From the NCBI GenBank assembly GCA_019359595.1, contig JAHHGZ010000028.1, forward strand, positions 48,459 to 112,458: 64,000 nt of DNA. Direction: 5' to 3'. The notes beneath the pieces were generated by a model. It was not told the DNA's origin. It saw nothing but the letters and a program-made list of their open reading frames with translations, and made no database searches. This stretch comes from Cyanomargarita calcarea GSE-NOS-MK-12-04C (GTDB taxonomy: Bacteria > Cyanobacteriota > Cyanobacteriia > Cyanobacteriales > Nostocaceae). Made by a program: the position numbers and the translations under genes. Below are positions 44,539 through 54,106 of this stretch, in pieces (within the stretch, counting starts at the first letter, position 1; the number at the start of each line of letters is the position of its first letter).

Positions 44539-47352
44539 ATGAAATCTTTAGTGTGTAACAAAGAATCCGCGAGGGTCGAGGCTCTCCGGAAATATCAAAT
44601 TCTCGACACTTTGCCAGAACAAGCATTTGATGACTTGGTTTATTTAGCCTCGCAGATTTGTGGCACACCAATCGCGTTGATTAATTTGATTGACTCCAAC
44701 CGTCAGTGGTTCAAGGCTAAGGTGGGGTTGGATTTCCAGGAAATACCACGAAATGTTGGGTTTGGCTCCCTTTGTATGGAATTGGGCGATGTTTTAATTA
44801 TTCCTGATACCTTAGCGTCGGAAGAATTTGCTCAGAATCCTGTAGTTACTTCTGAACCCCACTTAAGATTTTACGCGGGTGTACCGTTGATTGCACCAGG
44901 GGGAGAAGCGATTGGGGCACTGTGTATAGCGGATCGCATACCGCGTTATATTACATCAGAACAGGTCGAGGCATTGCGATCGCTTAGTCGTTTGATAGTC
45001 AGACAATTAGATGTTCGGCGTTATGTAGCTGAATTGACAAACATCAAAACAGAGTACCAGGAAGCACAAGAGGCACTGCGTCAAAACGAATGTATCCTTC
45101 GCAGTTTCTACGAGAGTGCGCCGATGATAATGGGATGTGTGGAAATTAGGAATAATGACATTGTACATATTTCTGATAATGCACCAATCGCGAACTTTTT
45201 TGGACTCACTTCAGAAGGAATGGAAAGTTGCGTTGCCAACGATCGGTTTGAACGACAAAAATATGTCCGTTCGTGGATTCCTTATTATCTTGAGGCAAAA
45301 CGAACAAAATTACCTGTAAGTTTTGAATATTTACAAAATACCCCCCAAGGTGAAAGATGTTTAAGGGCTACTGTTTCTGCAATTCCTGAATGTTGCGGGA
45401 GTCCGCCGCGTTTTGCTTATGTAATTGAGGATATTGCCGATCGCAAGCAAGCGGAAGAGAAATTGCGCTGGAAAGAAGCATTAATGCGTTCAATGACAGA
45501 TGTTTCACCCCTAGCTTTTTATGTTGTAGATAACCGCACTGACGATATCTTATATTTAAATGATCGCTTCTGTGAGATTTGGGGTATTGAACATCTAAAA
45601 GAGGGAATCGAATGCCGGGAATTAAAAAATCAGGATATTATTCCCGATTGTCTGAAATTTATTGCAGATATTCCGGCATTTGCGGAGTCTTGCAAACCTT
45701 TACAAAGCGAAGCAAATCGCGATATAATTGAAGACGAGATATTCTTTAATGACGGGCGTACCATCCGGCGTTTTTCCACACAAGTCCGGGATGAAAATGA
45801 TAAATATTTGGGACGTTTGTATATATTTGAGGATATCTCAGCCCGCAAAAAAGCAGAACAACAACTGCGGGAACAAGCAGCATTACTTAATCTTTCGACA
45901 GACGCCATAATTTTGCGAGATTTGTCTAACAACATTTTATTGTGGAATAACAGCGCTGAGAAAATGTACGGTTGGCAGGCAGAAGAAGCTATTGGTAAGA
46001 ATGCGAATGAACTTTTGTTCAGAGATTTACCGCAGCAATACCAAAAAATTTATCAGACTGTCTTGGAGCATCATTCTTGGCAAGGTGAGTTACAGAAAAC
46101 GACAAAATTGGGTAAAGATATAATCGTTCAAAGTCGCTGGACTTTAGTCCACGACGAGCATCAAGAAGCAAAATCAATTTTAGTTGTCGATACAGATATT
46201 ACCCAGAAAAAACAGTTAGAAACGCAATTTTTACGCGCCCAACGCATGGAGAGTATTGGTACTCTAGCAAGCGGTATTGCTCACGATTTAAATAATGTGC
46301 TATCGCCAATTTTAATGTCAGTGCAACTGCTAAAAAGTAAGGGTATTAGTGAGCGCGATAGTAAGATGTTAGATATAGTCGAAAACAATGCCAAACGCGG
46401 CGGAAATTTGGTGAAACAGGTGCTTTCATTTGCTCGGGGAATTGAAGGCGATCGCATTGTATTTCAGCTAAAGCACTTGATATTGGAAATGAAGCAAATT
46501 ATCGAACAAACATTTCCAAAATCGATTGAATTCTATACAGAAGTTCAACCGGATTTAATGACAGTATGTGGTGATAGCACCCAACTGCATCAAGTGTTAA
46601 TGAATTTATGTCTCAATGCTCGTGATGCCATGCCTAGCGGTGGAACTTTGAAAATAAAAGCGGAAAATATTTTCATTGATGAAAATTATAGCAGTATGCA
46701 TCTCGATGCTGAAGTTGGTTCCTATATTGTGATGACGGTTTCAGATACCGGATTTGGCATGAGAAAGGAACTGTTAGATAAAATTTTTGAGCCATTTTTT
46801 ACCACCAAAGAGTTTGGTAAAGGTACTGGACTGGGATTATCAACAGTTCTGGGGATTATTAAAGGTCATGGTGGTTTTATCACCGTATCCAGCCAGCTAG
46901 GCAAAGGTACGCAATTTAAAGTTTACTTGCCAGGAATTAAGACAGCGATCGCCCAACAAGTAGAAGAAGTTGAAATGCCCACCGGACAAGGACAATATAT
47001 TTTAGTTGTGGATGACGAAGCCGCAATTCGAGAAGTGACAGCAGCCTCATTAGAAAATCACAATTACCAAACGATCGTAGCTAGTGATGGCATTGAAGCA
47101 ATAGCACTCTACGCCCAAAATAAAGATAAAATTAAAGGAGCAATTGTCGATATGATGATGCCGAATATGGATGGTGCAACCACGATTAGCACCTTACTTA
47201 TTATGAATCCATTACTGCGTATTGTTGCTGTCAGCGGATTGGCAACAAGGGAGCAAGTACCAATAGACAAAGCATCTAAGCTTGCAACCTTTTTACCCAA
47301 ACCCTACACTGCACAAGAATTGTTGAAGAAATTGCATCAAGTTTTTCATTAA
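44539..47352 (+). CDS. Hybrid histidine kinase GAF-PAS-PAS-PAS-HisKA-HATPase-REC
   Basis: The protein has 937 residues from the ATG at 44539, seven bases after AAGGAGA; an earlier ATG at 44509 has no such site. An N-terminal GAF domain of the small kind (LDTLPEQAFDDLVYLASQI) is followed by PAS domains (near 190, 305 and 435). The dimerisation helix carries the phospho-acceptor His (SGIAHDLNNVLSPI). ATPase boxes (NLCLNARDAMPSGG, DTGFGM, GTGLGLSTVLGII) and a receiver domain with DMMMPNMDG follow. It autophosphorylates and passes the phosphate to its own receiver and perhaps to the regulators downstream. Its last 500 residues are closely similar to those of the kinase at 51644. No membrane segment, so cytoplasmic. 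Confidence 0.9.
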   Translation: MKSLVCNKESARVEALRKYQILDTLPEQAFDDLVYLASQICGTPIALINLIDSNRQWFKAKVGLDFQEIPRNVGFGSLCMELGDVLIIPDTLASEEFAQNPVVTSEPHLRFYAGVPLIAPGGEAIGALCIADRIPRYITSEQVEALRSLSRLIVRQLDVRRYVAELTNIKTEYQEAQEALRQNECILRSFYESAPMIMGCVEIRNNDIVHISDNAPIANFFGLTSEGMESCVANDRFERQKYVRSWIPYYLEAKRTKLPVSFEYLQNTPQGERCLRATVSAIPECCGSPPRFAYVIEDIADRKQAEEKLRWKEALMRSMTDVSPLAFYVVDNRTDDILYLNDRFCEIWGIEHLKEGIECRELKNQDIIPDCLKFIADIPAFAESCKPLQSEANRDIIEDEIFFNDGRTIRRFSTQVRDENDKYLGRLYIFEDISARKKAEQQLREQAALLNLSTDAIILRDLSNNILLWNNSAEKMYGWQAEEAIGKNANELLFRDLPQQYQKIYQTVLEHHSWQGELQKTTKLGKDIIVQSRWTLVHDEHQEAKSILVVDTDITQKKQLETQFLRAQRMESIGTLASGIAHDLNNVLSPILMSVQLLKSKGISERDSKMLDIVENNAKRGGNLVKQVLSFARGIEGDRIVFQLKHLILEMKQIIEQTFPKSIEFYTEVQPDLMTVCGDSTQLHQVLMNLCLNARDAMPSGGTLKIKAENIFIDENYSSMHLDAEVGSYIVMTVSDTGFGMRKELLDKIFEPFFTTKEFGKGTGLGLSTVLGIIKGHGGFITVSSQLGKGTQFKVYLPGIKTAIAQQVEEVEMPTGQGQYILVVDDEAAIREVTAASLENHNYQTIVASDGIEAIALYAQNKDKIKGAIVDMMMPNMDGATTISTLLIMNPLLRIVAVSGLATREQVPIDKASKLATFLPKPYTAQELLKKLHQVFH

Positions 47353-47471
47353 TGGTTATTGGATAGTTGTTAGTGGTTATTGGATAGTGGTTAGTGGTTA
47401 TGGGTAAACAACTAACAACCAACAACCAATCAACAACTAACAAATAACAAATAACAACCAACAAGTATCAA
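47353..47471. repeat. Short tandem repeats between two kinase genes
   Basis: Units of ggttatt/gttagtg (47354-47402) are followed by complementary acaacca/aacaaata units (47406-47465). This gives potential stem formation between the two signalling genes. Confidence 0.7.
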
Positions 47472-50400
47472 ATGACAAAGCTAATTTTGGTTGTAGATGA
47501 CGATGATTTAATCCGGTTTCAACTACGTGAGTTGATGGAAGAAGTGGGTTACCAGGTGGTGGAGGCAAGTCATGGTCAACAAGCATTAGCCATATATACT
47601 CGCCAAAACCCAGATATGATTCTGCTGGATGCCATGATGCCAGTCATGGATGGGTTTACCTGCTGTCAACAATTGCAGACACTTCCCGGTGGTGGAAACA
47701 CGCCCGTATTAATGATTACCGCTCTTTACGACCAAGCATCCGTAGAACGAGCTTTTGCAGTTGGTGCTACTGATTACATCACCAAACCAATTCAATGGTC
47801 AGTATTAAGTCAACGGGTGCGTCGGATGTTGGAAGCCAGTCAGACGCTTAAGGAATTGCAGGAGCAAACTGAGCAAGCGCAAACTAGGGAAGCCCAATTG
47901 ACAATGGCATTAGAAGCGGCAAGGATGGGCACCTGGGACTGGGATATCTTAAATAATAAAATTACTTGGTCAAAGAATTTAGGAGACCTCTTAGGCTTAA
48001 AAAAAGGCTTTTTTAATACTAGCTATGAAACATTTCTTCAATGCGTTCATCCTGAAGACCGGAACTTTGTCAGCCAATCGGTGATGGAATCGCTACAGCA
48101 AGAACCAGGAGAATGCAATATTGATATTGAATATCGGATTCTGCTGCCTGATGGTAACATTCGCTGGATGGCAAACAAAGGAGTTGTTTTTCGTAACACA
48201 AGTGGGATAGTGGTGCGAATGTCTGGGATAGACATGGACATCACTAAGCGCAAGGAAGTGGAAGAGACTCTGGAAGTTCAAGCCAAGCAGCAGGCAATAG
48301 TCGCCGAACTCAGTCAACTGGCACTCTCTGGTTTAGATTTAACCACGCTGTTTTCTGAAGCTGTCACCCTAGTAGCGCAATGTTTACAAGTTGAGTATTG
48401 CAAGCTTTTGGAACTACTCCCAGATGGGAATGCATTTCTGTTACGGGCTGGAGTGGGTTGGCACGAAGGACTTGTGGGATATGCCACCGTTGGTGTGGAA
48501 ATGGATTCGCAAGCTGGATACACTCTAAATTCGACTGAGCCTGTGATTGTAGATGACCTCGCAAAGGAAACCCGATTTACAGACTTACACATGCTGCATG
48601 ACCATCAAGTAGTTAGCGGTGTGAGCGTGATCATTCACGGTAGAGAACGTCCTTTTGGTGTACTTGGGGCACATACAACCAAACACCGCAGCTTTAGCAG
48701 AGATGATATTTACTTTTTGCGAGCTGTTGCGAATGTTTTGGCGACAGCAATTGAGCGGCAGTTGGTAGAAGATGCACTTAGGGAAAGCGAACTCCGGTGG
48801 CAATTGGCTGTACGCGGTAATAATGATGGTATTTGGGATTGGAATCTGAAAACCAATCAAATATTTTTCTCGACTCGCTGGAAGCAAATGCTGGGGTATG
48901 AAGAGGGGGAGATTTCCAACACAATAAACGAATGGACGAACCGCGTGCATTCAGATGATATTGCCTGGGTGACAGAGTTAATTCAAGACCACTTTGCGAA
49001 GAAAACCCCCTTCTATATCAGCGAACATCGAATTTTATGTAAGGATGGCACTTACAAATGGATTTTGGATCGGGGTCAAGCGCTGTGGGATAAAAAAGGC
49101 AATGTAGTACGGATGTCTGGCTCTTATACGGATATTACTGAGCGCAAGTTAGCGGAGGAAAAATTGCGTCAGAGCGAAGAGCGTTTTCAGATACTTGCCC
49201 GCGCTACCAATGATGCTGTCTGGGACTGGAATTTGCATACCTCGGAGGTATGGTGGAACGAAAGCGTACAAACGCTGTTTGGTTATTCCATAGAGAAAGT
49301 CAGAGGTAACCGGAATTGGTGGCGTGACCGTTTACACCCTTATGATAGGCAAAGAATAGTTGCCGATCTCCAAAATGCGATCGCTAGTGGAGAGCAATTC
49401 TGGTCAAATGAATATCGCTTTTTGCGTAGCGATAGTTCTTATGCCTATATTTTCGATCGCGGTTATGTTGTTCATGACAGTACAGGCAAGCCAGTGCGGA
49501 TGATTGGCGCGATGATGGATATTAGCGATCGCAAGCGCTCCCAACAAGAACTCGCACGTCAAAATATGCGATCGCAACTCTTTGCCGATATTACCCTCAA
49601 AATTCGCGAATCCCTCCACATCGAAGAAATTCTCCAAACCAGTGTGACAGAGGTGCAAGAATTACTCAATGCTGACCGTGTATTGATTTTTCGGGTGTGG
49701 TCGGATGGCTCCGGAACGGTAGTGCAAGAAGCAGTGGTTCCTGGCTTGCGGGTTGCTCTCAAAGAAAGAATTTTTGACCATTGTTTTAGCAAAAATTACA
49801 TCCAGCAATACCGTCAGGGAAGAATTCGGGCGATGGATGACATCTATCAAGCAAATATCGCCCCTTGTCATGTGCAATTTTTGGAAAGTTTTGGTGTCAA
49901 ATCCAACCTCTCTGTACCGATTATATTTAAAAATCAACTTTGGGGCTTGCTGATAACCCATCAATGCGCCCATACCCGGCAATGGACTCAGTGGGAAATC
50001 GAACTCTTGCGACAACTAGGAGATCAAATAGGCATTGCCCTCGCTCAAAGCCAGATACTAGAACAAGAAACTCGCCAACGGCAAGAACTCACCCGTTCCA
50101 ATGAAGAACTACAGCAATTTGCTCTGATTGCCTCCCACGATTTGCAAGAGCCACTACGGAAAATTAAAACATTTGGCGATCGTCTCAAAGCCACCTGTGA
50201 AGATGCACTGACTCCCAAAGGTCGTGATTACCTAATGCGGATGCAAAACGCCGCCGAAAGGATGCAAGCTTTAATCGAAGATTTGTTGGCACTTTCGCGA
50301 GTCACCACAAGGGCACAGCCTTTCGTTCCAGTGAATCTGTTTCAGATCGCACAAGAAGTTTTATCAGATTTAGAAATACGCATCCAACAAACCAGCGCCA

Positions 50401-50807
50401 CAATATCCGTAGAAGAGTTACCGACCATTAACGCCGACCCGCTACAAATGAGGCAATTATTACAAAACTTAATCGGTAATGCCCTGAAATTTCACCGACC
50501 TGAAGTTCCACCCTTTGTAAGAATTTATAGTCAAGATTTAAACAATGAATCCGATCTAATGGCCAGTGTCAAACAGTGTCAAATTGTAGTAGAAGATAAT
50601 GGAATTGGATTTGATGAAAAGTATTTAGACCGAATTTTCAACGTTTTTCAACGCCTGCACGGTCGCAGCGAATACGAAGGTACTGGTATCGGTTTAGCTA
50701 TCTGCCGCAAAATTGCCGAACGTCATCACGGTACTATCACCGCTGCGACCCAACCAGGTAATGGGGCGAAATTTATTGTTACATTGCCCAGGAATTCCAC
50801 ACTATGA
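47472..50807 (+). CDS. Multi-sensor histidine kinase REC-PAS-GAF-PAS-PAS-GAF-HisKA-HATPase
   Basis: The 1111-residue protein starts with a receiver (LILVVDDDDLIRFQLREL, phospho-Asp in LLDAMMPVMDG). PAS domains (about 150-270, 440-570, 570-695) alternate with GAF domains (about 285-430 and 715-870). The kinase core is of the phytochrome-like type (LIASHDLQEPLRKIKTFGDRL with His, NLIGNALKFH, DNGIGFDEKYLDRIF, GTGIGLAICRKI). The second GAF resembles the phytochrome-family form, but I see no clear chromophore Cys motif, so light sensing is not claimed. No transmembrane segment. It likely integrates several cytoplasmic signals and is modulated by its N-terminal receiver. Confidence 0.9.
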   Translation: MTKLILVVDDDDLIRFQLRELMEEVGYQVVEASHGQQALAIYTRQNPDMILLDAMMPVMDGFTCCQQLQTLPGGGNTPVLMITALYDQASVERAFAVGATDYITKPIQWSVLSQRVRRMLEASQTLKELQEQTEQAQTREAQLTMALEAARMGTWDWDILNNKITWSKNLGDLLGLKKGFFNTSYETFLQCVHPEDRNFVSQSVMESLQQEPGECNIDIEYRILLPDGNIRWMANKGVVFRNTSGIVVRMSGIDMDITKRKEVEETLEVQAKQQAIVAELSQLALSGLDLTTLFSEAVTLVAQCLQVEYCKLLELLPDGNAFLLRAGVGWHEGLVGYATVGVEMDSQAGYTLNSTEPVIVDDLAKETRFTDLHMLHDHQVVSGVSVIIHGRERPFGVLGAHTTKHRSFSRDDIYFLRAVANVLATAIERQLVEDALRESELRWQLAVRGNNDGIWDWNLKTNQIFFSTRWKQMLGYEEGEISNTINEWTNRVHSDDIAWVTELIQDHFAKKTPFYISEHRILCKDGTYKWILDRGQALWDKKGNVVRMSGSYTDITERKLAEEKLRQSEERFQILARATNDAVWDWNLHTSEVWWNESVQTLFGYSIEKVRGNRNWWRDRLHPYDRQRIVADLQNAIASGEQFWSNEYRFLRSDSSYAYIFDRGYVVHDSTGKPVRMIGAMMDISDRKRSQQELARQNMRSQLFADITLKIRESLHIEEILQTSVTEVQELLNADRVLIFRVWSDGSGTVVQEAVVPGLRVALKERIFDHCFSKNYIQQYRQGRIRAMDDIYQANIAPCHVQFLESFGVKSNLSVPIIFKNQLWGLLITHQCAHTRQWTQWEIELLRQLGDQIGIALAQSQILEQETRQRQELTRSNEELQQFALIASHDLQEPLRKIKTFGDRLKATCEDALTPKGRDYLMRMQNAAERMQALIEDLLALSRVTTRAQPFVPVNLFQIAQEVLSDLEIRIQQTSATISVEELPTINADPLQMRQLLQNLIGNALKFHRPEVPPFVRIYSQDLNNESDLMASVKQCQIVVEDNGIGFDEKYLDRIFNVFQRLHGRSEYEGTGIGLAICRKIAERHHGTITAATQPGNGAKFIVTLPRNSTL

Positions 50808-50813
50808 GGAGCG

Positions 50814-50940
50814 AGGAGGGAGGAGTTAGGAGTTAGGAGTTAGGAGTTAGGAGTTAGGAGTTAGGAGTTAGGAGTTAGGAGGGAGGAGTTAGGAGTTAGG
50901 AGTTAGGAGTTAGGAGTTAGGAGTTAGGAGTTAGGAGTTC
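50814..50940. repeat. ggagtta heptamer array
   Basis: About 16 tandem copies of ggagtta lie just after the kinase stop, interrupted twice by ggaggga. A complementary run (taactcc units) lies at 51014-51040. The remaining sequence to 51183 has no gene except the Rcp1-like gene's upstream region (AAAGGAG at about 51167). Confidence 0.9.
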
Positions 50941-51183
50941 GGTAGTTGTAGAGACACGATATTGCGCATTTCAACAGGAGTGCTGTTGGGAAAAGTTAAA
51001 AAGTTATAATTCTTAACTCCTAACTCCTAACTCCTAACTCCCCCTTATTCCCTACTCCCAATTAGCCAAAACAGTCTATTATAACCCCATAGAGAGTTGG
51101 CGATATTGCATCTTTAGTCCATTAATTGTTGCAATTTAATACTTGTTTCATAACAACCACCATCGCAAAGGAGACAATGCAGA

Positions 51184-51678
51184 GTGAAGGGTCGGCAAAC
51201 AACCGTCACAATATTGATGGCTGATGACGATGAAGACGATTGTATGTTGGCTAGTGAAGCCCTAGCAGAAAGTCGCTTGGCAAATGAACTGCACATCGTG
51301 AGGGATGGTGAAGAGTTGATGGATTATTTGTATCACCGTGGTAAGTACACGGAGGGGAAAAATTCGCCCCGTCCGGGGTTGATTTTGTTAGATTTAAATA
51401 TGCCCAAAAAAGACGGACGTGAGGCACTTAAAGAAATTAAAGCCGACACCAATCTCAAACAAATTCCCGTAATTGTACTGACGACATCCCGAGCAGAAGA
51501 AGATATATGTCGTACCTATGATTTAGGCGCGAATTCGTTCATTATCAAGCCCGTAACGTTCGCATCTTTAGTCGAGGTCATGAAGACGATAGGCAAATAC
51601 TGGTTTGAAATCGTGGAACTGCCTATAGCAGTAGGAGGAACAAATGCAGAACATTCCAATCAGAGTTCTTCTGGTTGA
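51184..51678 (+). CDS. Rcp1-like response regulator (single receiver domain)
   Basis: The 164-residue protein has a GTG start and consists of one receiver: acidic pocket MADDDEDD, phospho-Asp in LLDLNMPKKDG, Thr/Ser in VLTTSRAEED, and Lys in IIKPVTF. The long loop with YLYHRGKYTEGKNSPRPGL is typical of Rcp1-type partners of phytochrome-like kinases. It probably takes phosphate from the kinase upstream, whose core is phytochrome-like. Its 3' end overlaps the next kinase gene by 35 bases, so the two are co-expressed. Confidence 0.9.
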   Translation: MKGRQTTVTILMADDDEDDCMLASEALAESRLANELHIVRDGEELMDYLYHRGKYTEGKNSPRPGLILLDLNMPKKDGREALKEIKADTNLKQIPVIVLTTSRAEEDICRTYDLGANSFIIKPVTFASLVEVMKTIGKYWFEIVELPIAVGGTNAEHSNQSSSG

Positions 51679-53533
51679 TGATGATGAAGATGACTATATT
51701 CTAACTCGTGATTGGTTTGGTGAATTTCAGGTAACTGGTTGCGAGTTGGAATGGGTGGATAATTTTCAAGCAGCAAGAGAGGCGATCGCTTTATCCAAAC
51801 ACGATATTTATCTTGTAGATTACCGTTTGGGCGAGCATAATGGATTGGAACTCCTGCGCGAAGCCTTAAATAAGGGTTACTTAGCTCCGATTATTTTACT
51901 TACCGGTCTGGGCGATCGCGACATTGATATCGAGGCCATGAAAGCAGGTGCAGCAGATTATCTCGAAAAAAGCCAGTTGAATGCACCCTTACTTGAGCGT
52001 TCCATCCGTTATGCCATTGAGCGCAAACAAACACAACAGAAAATCAGCGAACAAGCAGCACTGCTGGATGTTGCCACAGATGCCATTTTTGTCAGAGATT
52101 TAGATAACAAAATCTTATTTTGGAATAAAGCTGCAGAACGTTTGTACGATTGTCTTGCAAATCATGCGATCGGCAAACAAACATCGGATATTTGGCAAGA
52201 AAAAAGTTTGCTAAAATTGCAAGAAGCTCTCAAAGCTCTTGTGACAAATGGCTCTTGGGAAGGTGAATTAACTCAAATAACAAAATCCGGCAAAAATATC
52301 ACTGTTGAGAGCCGTTGGACACTAGTACATGATTTTAATAAAAAATCACAATCTATTCTCGTTGTTAACACTGATATTACGCAAAAAAAACTATTAGAAG
52401 CGCAATTTCTCCGCGCTCAGAGATTGGAAAGTATTGGCACCTTGGCCAGCGGGATTGCCCACGACCTAAATAACGTTCTAGCACCGATTTTGATGACCGC
52501 ACAACTGTTAGAAACACAGTTGCATGATGAGCGGAGCAAGCGACTTTTACCAATATTAATAACCAACGCCAAACGCGGAGCAAATTTAGTCAAGCAAGTG
52601 CTATCTTTTACCCGTGGGATAGAAGGCGATCGCACGTTGATGCAACTCAAGCATTTAATTAGAGAAATTGAACAAGTAGTTAAAGAAACATTCCCTAAAT
52701 CGATAGAAGTTAACACTCTCCTACCGCAAAACTTGTGGACAGTTTCCGGTGATGCCACTCAATTGCATCAAGTAATCATGAATTTATGCGTAAATGCCCG
52801 TGATGCCATGCCAGATGGCGGAACTTTGAGAATAACAGCCGAGAATTTCTTAATTGATGAAAATTATGTCCGGATGAACCTGGATGCGAGAGTTGGTTCC
52901 TATATTGTAATTACCGTTGCTGATACTGGTATTGGCATTCCCCAGGAAATCTTAGACCGCATTTTTGAGCCATTTTTTACCACAAAAGAACTCGGTAAAG
53001 GCACAGGGTTGGGACTTTCTACAGTACTGGGAATTGTTAAAAGCCACGGTGGTTTTATCAATGTCTCTAGCGAAGTAAGTAGAGGCAGCCAATTTCAGGT
53101 GTATTTACCAGCACAAGAGAGTAGAGAAACTATTGATCGTGAAGAGGTGGAATTACCAAAGGGTAACGGAGAATTAATTTTAGTTGTAGATGATGAAGAT
53201 TCCATTCGCGATATTACCAAAATATCCTTAGAAAGTCATAATTACCAAGCAATAACAGCCTGTGATGGAATTGAGGCGATCGCATTATATGCAGAATATC
53301 GCGACAAAATATCTTTAGTTTTAACAGATATGGCTATGCCTTCAATGGATGGGTTAACAACCATCCGAACCTTAAAAAAAATTAACCCTGCTGTCAAAAT
53401 TATTGCCGTCAGTGGGCTGGCTTCTACTGACAAAATTAATGCTGCAAATGATATAGGCATCAAAGCCTTTTTATCTAAACCTTTCACCGCTAAACAATTA
53501 TTGCAAACTATCAGTACAGTTTCTATGAATTAG
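51644..53533 (+). CDS. Hybrid histidine kinase REC-PAS-HisKA-HATPase-REC
   Basis: The 629-residue protein has an N-terminal receiver (VLLVDDDEDDYILTRDWF, Asp in LVDYRLGEHNG), a PAS domain (about 140-255), the dimerisation helix with SGIAHDLNNVLAPI, ATPase boxes (NLCVNARDAMPDGG, DTGIGI, GTGLGLSTVLGIV) and a second receiver (LTDMAMPSMDG). GGAGG precedes the ATG inside the end of the Rcp1-like gene. The PAS-to-receiver part is a clear paralogue of the kinase at 44539. With two receivers it is suited to phosphorelay. Confidence 0.9.
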   Translation: MQNIPIRVLLVDDDEDDYILTRDWFGEFQVTGCELEWVDNFQAAREAIALSKHDIYLVDYRLGEHNGLELLREALNKGYLAPIILLTGLGDRDIDIEAMKAGAADYLEKSQLNAPLLERSIRYAIERKQTQQKISEQAALLDVATDAIFVRDLDNKILFWNKAAERLYDCLANHAIGKQTSDIWQEKSLLKLQEALKALVTNGSWEGELTQITKSGKNITVESRWTLVHDFNKKSQSILVVNTDITQKKLLEAQFLRAQRLESIGTLASGIAHDLNNVLAPILMTAQLLETQLHDERSKRLLPILITNAKRGANLVKQVLSFTRGIEGDRTLMQLKHLIREIEQVVKETFPKSIEVNTLLPQNLWTVSGDATQLHQVIMNLCVNARDAMPDGGTLRITAENFLIDENYVRMNLDARVGSYIVITVADTGIGIPQEILDRIFEPFFTTKELGKGTGLGLSTVLGIVKSHGGFINVSSEVSRGSQFQVYLPAQESRETIDREEVELPKGNGELILVVDDEDSIRDITKISLESHNYQAITACDGIEAIALYAEYRDKISLVLTDMAMPSMDGLTTIRTLKKINPAVKIIAVSGLASTDKINAANDIGIKAFLSKPFTAKQLLQTISTVSMN

Positions 53534-53534
53534 T

Positions 53535-53552
53535 TAACTTATGCTTAAGTTA
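53535..53552 (+). terminator. AT-rich hairpin after the last kinase gene
   Basis: A seven-base stem (taactta / taagtta) with loop tgct lies two bases after the stop. It is AT-rich and has no T-run, so it is at best a weak end signal. Confidence 0.25.
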
Positions 53553-53794
53553 GACTTAACTTGTTAAAGTTGCCTTGTGCAATTTAGTTTATGGACAAGA
53601 AGCGTCGGCAGTCACTAACTATAATAAATTAAAAATAAGTCTTAAAATTTTTCAGAAATTGAAGGTTGTATTTATACAAACGATGAGAATCAACCACAAT
53701 ACGTTGTAACTTTCGCATAAGGTAGTCTAAATATGGTAGACACGAAAAAGTTGTAAGTTAGTTAATATCAAGAAACAGAGGATAATCTATTATT

Positions 53795-54106
53795 ATGCAA
53801 TATCAAGTTTTTGTCCAAAGTCGTCCAGACAAAAAGTTTATCGCTTCTGTTGTTGGCATCCCTAACTGCATGGTTGAGGGCGACACTAAAGAGGAAGCGA
53901 TCGCTCTGGTTAAGGATGTCTTAGAGCAACAATTAGAAAATGGGGAGATGATTACGATTGATATAGATTCTGAGCGCTTGAAACAAAAAATTGATCCCTG
54001 GATAAAGCATATAGGTATTTTTGCCGACGATCCGACGTTTGATGATTTTCAGGCAGAAATAGCAGCTTATCGGCAGCAGATAGATGCACTTTTTCATTTA
54101 ACTTGA
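53795..54106 (+). CDS. HicB-like (UPF0150-type) protein without HicA
   Basis: The 103-residue protein has the HicB-like fold: a beta strand with SVVGIPNCMVEGDTKEEAIALVKDVLE, the pattern of partial RNase-H-like antitoxins. It lacks a C-terminal DNA-binding domain. No hicA-like toxin gene lies beside it, so it is an orphan. Its end overlaps the end of the convergent gene by 13 bases. Confidence 0.7.
   Translation: MQYQVFVQSRPDKKFIASVVGIPNCMVEGDTKEEAIALVKDVLEQQLENGEMITIDIDSERLKQKIDPWIKHIGIFADDPTFDDFQAEIAAYRQQIDALFHLT

Noticed and set aside
44387..44671. 94-codon - strand frame across the kinase start
   Set aside because: It overlaps the kinase GAF coding region in antisense and has no motif.
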